Shown: positions 62,528 through 64,000 of the stretch, piece by piece
How the letters are laid out: each line of letters starts with the position of its first letter
Numbering within the stretch: the first letter of the stretch is position 1
Assembly (NCBI RefSeq): GCF_900103665.1
Contig: NZ_FNGY01000009.1
Location: 1 to 64,000 of the forward strand
Direction: 5' to 3'
DNA: 64,000 nt
Source: Pedobacter steynii
GTDB taxonomy: Bacteria; Bacteroidota; Bacteroidia; Sphingobacteriales; Sphingobacteriaceae
Made by a program: the position numbers and the translations under genes
The notes under the pieces: model-generated
The model's input: the letters and a program-made list of their open reading frames with translations, nothing else
The model's database searches: none
Told to the model about the DNA's origin: nothing

Positions 62528-63223
62528 ATGAACCTTTATAAAACCATCTTGTTCTTCTTTCTGACCCTCGCTATAACTCCAGTCGTAAATGCCCAAAACA
62601 AGGTAATATTTAAAGAAAATTTCAGAAAAAATGACCTCCGGAAAAATTGGCTGAGCTTAAATGGGGACTGGAATGTTAAAGATTCAGGCATCCAGGGAAA
62701 CAAAGATGCAAACTGGGCTATCCTACTCTGCAACAAGCCTCTTTCTGAAAATTACATCCTTACGTTCTCTTCGTTGGCGGAACCAGGAACCTATTTATTT
62801 GAAGTCATGCTCAATCTGAATCAAAATAAATTCCTGGGCATTTTGCTAAATCAGTTTGAGAACAGGGTCTCCATTGAGGATCGTGGCCTATTTGCCAATC
62901 TAGATATGACAGGAAGTTTCATTCACAGTGTTGGCCATATTGGCACCATGCCTAAAGTAGAAAGACCTAAAGAACACACCTGGCAGGACTGGAAAATACA
63001 AAGAGCCGGAAATGAATTCTTTATATGGATCAACAACCAAGCAATTACTTCATTTAGAGATGCTACGGGCTTTGTGAAGCCAAAAGGGCAATTTGGTTTT
63101 GCGATAAACGGCAAGGCTTCTATTAGACACGTAAAACTGATAAAAACAAAAGGAGAAAGCTCAGTCCCTCCTAAAGATTTCAAAGGAAAACCACGGATCA
63201 AGCCCTTCTTTGTTTTTGAATAG
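62528..63223 (+). CDS. exported DUF1080-like (concanavalin-fold) protein
   Basis: A 231-residue protein with signal peptide 1-22 (VVNAQ). The mature domain is a beta-sandwich: FKENFRKNDLRKNWLSLNGDWNVKDSGIQ, NYILTFSSLAEPGTYLFEVML, HTWQDWKIQRAGNEFFIWINNQAITSFRD, KGQFGFAINGKASIRHVKLIKTKG. This matches the layout of the DUF1080/3-keto-disaccharide-hydrolase-like jelly-roll group, which binds or cleaves sugars. Catalytic residues cannot be identified. Its 3' end overlaps the convergent DUF418 remnant by 26 bp. Confidence 0.7.
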   Translation: MNLYKTILFFFLTLAITPVVNAQNKVIFKENFRKNDLRKNWLSLNGDWNVKDSGIQGNKDANWAILLCNKPLSENYILTFSSLAEPGTYLFEVMLNLNQNKFLGILLNQFENRVSIEDRGLFANLDMTGSFIHSVGHIGTMPKVERPKEHTWQDWKIQRAGNEFFIWINNQAITSFRDATGFVKPKGQFGFAINGKASIRHVKLIKTKGESSVPPKDFKGKPRIKPFFVFE

Positions 63224-64000
63224 CATTCATTTTTATCGGCATCTTTGTGCCATAAGTGAGGCTTCTCCATAACCATTCTATCGGTCCGTAAAGAAACCTG
63301 TTCATCCAAAAGTTACTAAAGAATACCTGAAAAACATACAACCCAATGGCCAAAAAGAAACCGGCAACGGGGCTGATTTTGCCATAGAGCCCCAATCCAA
63401 AGCTATAAAAAAGCAGGACACAAATCACAGATTGCAGGATGTAATTCGTAGCCGCCATGCGTCCTACTGCAGCAAATGGCGCTAGAATTCGCTGTCCTGA
63501 TGCTTTTTGCAACAACAAAAGTACCGCACAAACATAAAAGATTCCCAGCGCTGAACCTCCGATATAACTGCCTAAAAATTGCATGATGTTATAGACTGCA
63601 CTATCGTGTGGCATTCCAAGACAAACCAATCCTGCAAGCGCTACAGGTAAGCCAATAGTCAGACTAACTAAAAATATGGTCCTGATTTTCGCCAAATGCT
63701 CCGGAAGTTGATTGAAAATCTCCTGCTAGCCGGCATAAGTTCCAAATAAAAACATCGCCATACCAAATGAAATAACTATGAACAAGACCGATCAGTAGCA
63801 GGATGAGCAAACGCCTGATAAACAATCGAACCGGCCGTTGTTCTTTCTTTTCTGCGCGGGCGATAAAAATCATAAATCCTAGTCCGAACAGAAAGGAAAA
63901 CATGGAAATAAATTTCCCTTCGCCTACAAAATTAATCAGCATGACCATCAGCTGATCGGTCCAGTCTGGCCAGGCATCCATCGGATCCGTATACAGTGCA
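63198..64000 (-). pseudogene. disrupted DUF418 (YeiB-like) membrane protein
   Basis: The minus strand carries pieces of one DUF418 protein. The C-terminal piece (63198 to about 63725) has the DUF418 core FLGSYIGGSALGIFYVCAV, VGRMAATNYILQS and GPIEWLWRSLTYG. The N-terminal piece (from about 63750 to the window edge) has MFSFLFGLGFMIF and IGLVHSYFIWYGDVFIW. Between them the frame shifts: AMFLFGTYAG (DUF418 central motif) is read in the second frame, followed by an in-frame TAG. A large internal part of the usual about 400 residues is missing. The gene begins beyond the right edge. A sequencing error cannot explain both a missing block and a stop, so it is probably a decayed gene. Confidence 0.75.

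Noticed and set aside
1..64000. CRISPR array, insertion sequence or prophage
   Set aside because: No regularly spaced repeats, transposase, integrase or phage structural genes were found; VgrG belongs to a type VI module rather than a phage tail.

Overview
The window is a stretch of chromosome from a Bacteroidota bacterium, most likely Sphingobacteriaceae and close to Pedobacter. The grounds are protein flavour (GIN-domain, TonB-dependent Oar-like receptor, tandem amidohydrolases, paired porins, TlpA/DUF4369), weak Shine-Dalgarno use, and several promoters of the Bacteroidota form TTG/TTTG-N19-TAnnTTTG. No rRNA, insertion sequence, phage or CRISPR array was found.

1-13.5 kb is mostly housekeeping: a GIN-domain export protein, a SNF2 ATPase, aat, a YccF protein, an App1-like phosphatase, a lipid kinase, a TonB_C/TPR protein, an M23 peptidase, rbfA, hflX and a partial tryptophan operon trpE-trpG-trpC. 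Upstream of trpE lies what looks like a complete attenuator: a TTTG-N19-TATTTTTG promoter, a nearly leaderless 25-codon leader peptide with Trp-Gln-Trp, and a 10-bp terminator hairpin. 13.7-21.2 kb holds two amidohydrolase genes (three modules, only one with an intact HxH) and an Oar-like TonB-dependent receptor.

21.3-38.7 kb is the accessory region and the most unusual part. It opens with two minus-strand type II tRNA-like genes with a GTC (Asp) anticodon, an Asp-like identity set and very large variable arms. Next are an Lrp/AsnC regulator, an unknown basic protein co-transcribed with a first RtcB RNA ligase, and a minus-strand type VI secretion module (VgrG, two duplicated lipoproteins that are probable immunity proteins, and a 1202-residue HET-C-type effector). 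It closes with a WYL-regulated RNA-repair operon: a WYL regulator, about 0.7 kb of structured non-coding DNA with truncated tRNA mimics, a soluble SPFH/slipin protein, two COG3541-type nucleotidyltransferases and a second RtcB. Twin CGCA-N7-TGCG sites overlap the -33 elements of the two divergent promoters, so the WYL protein probably controls both itself and the repair operon.

38.7-64 kb returns to core genes: tex, pdhB, a VOC protein, addB-addA, a thioredoxin-like protein, a GH3 enzyme, two outer-membrane beta-barrel proteins, an aquaporin, a TlpA-like protein, a 2OG-Fe(II) oxygenase, a condensation-domain protein, an AHSA1 protein, and the glyoxylate bypass (aceB-aceA) divergent from a RamB/ScfR-like regulator with a palindromic operator between them. 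The window ends in a broken DUF418 membrane-protein gene.
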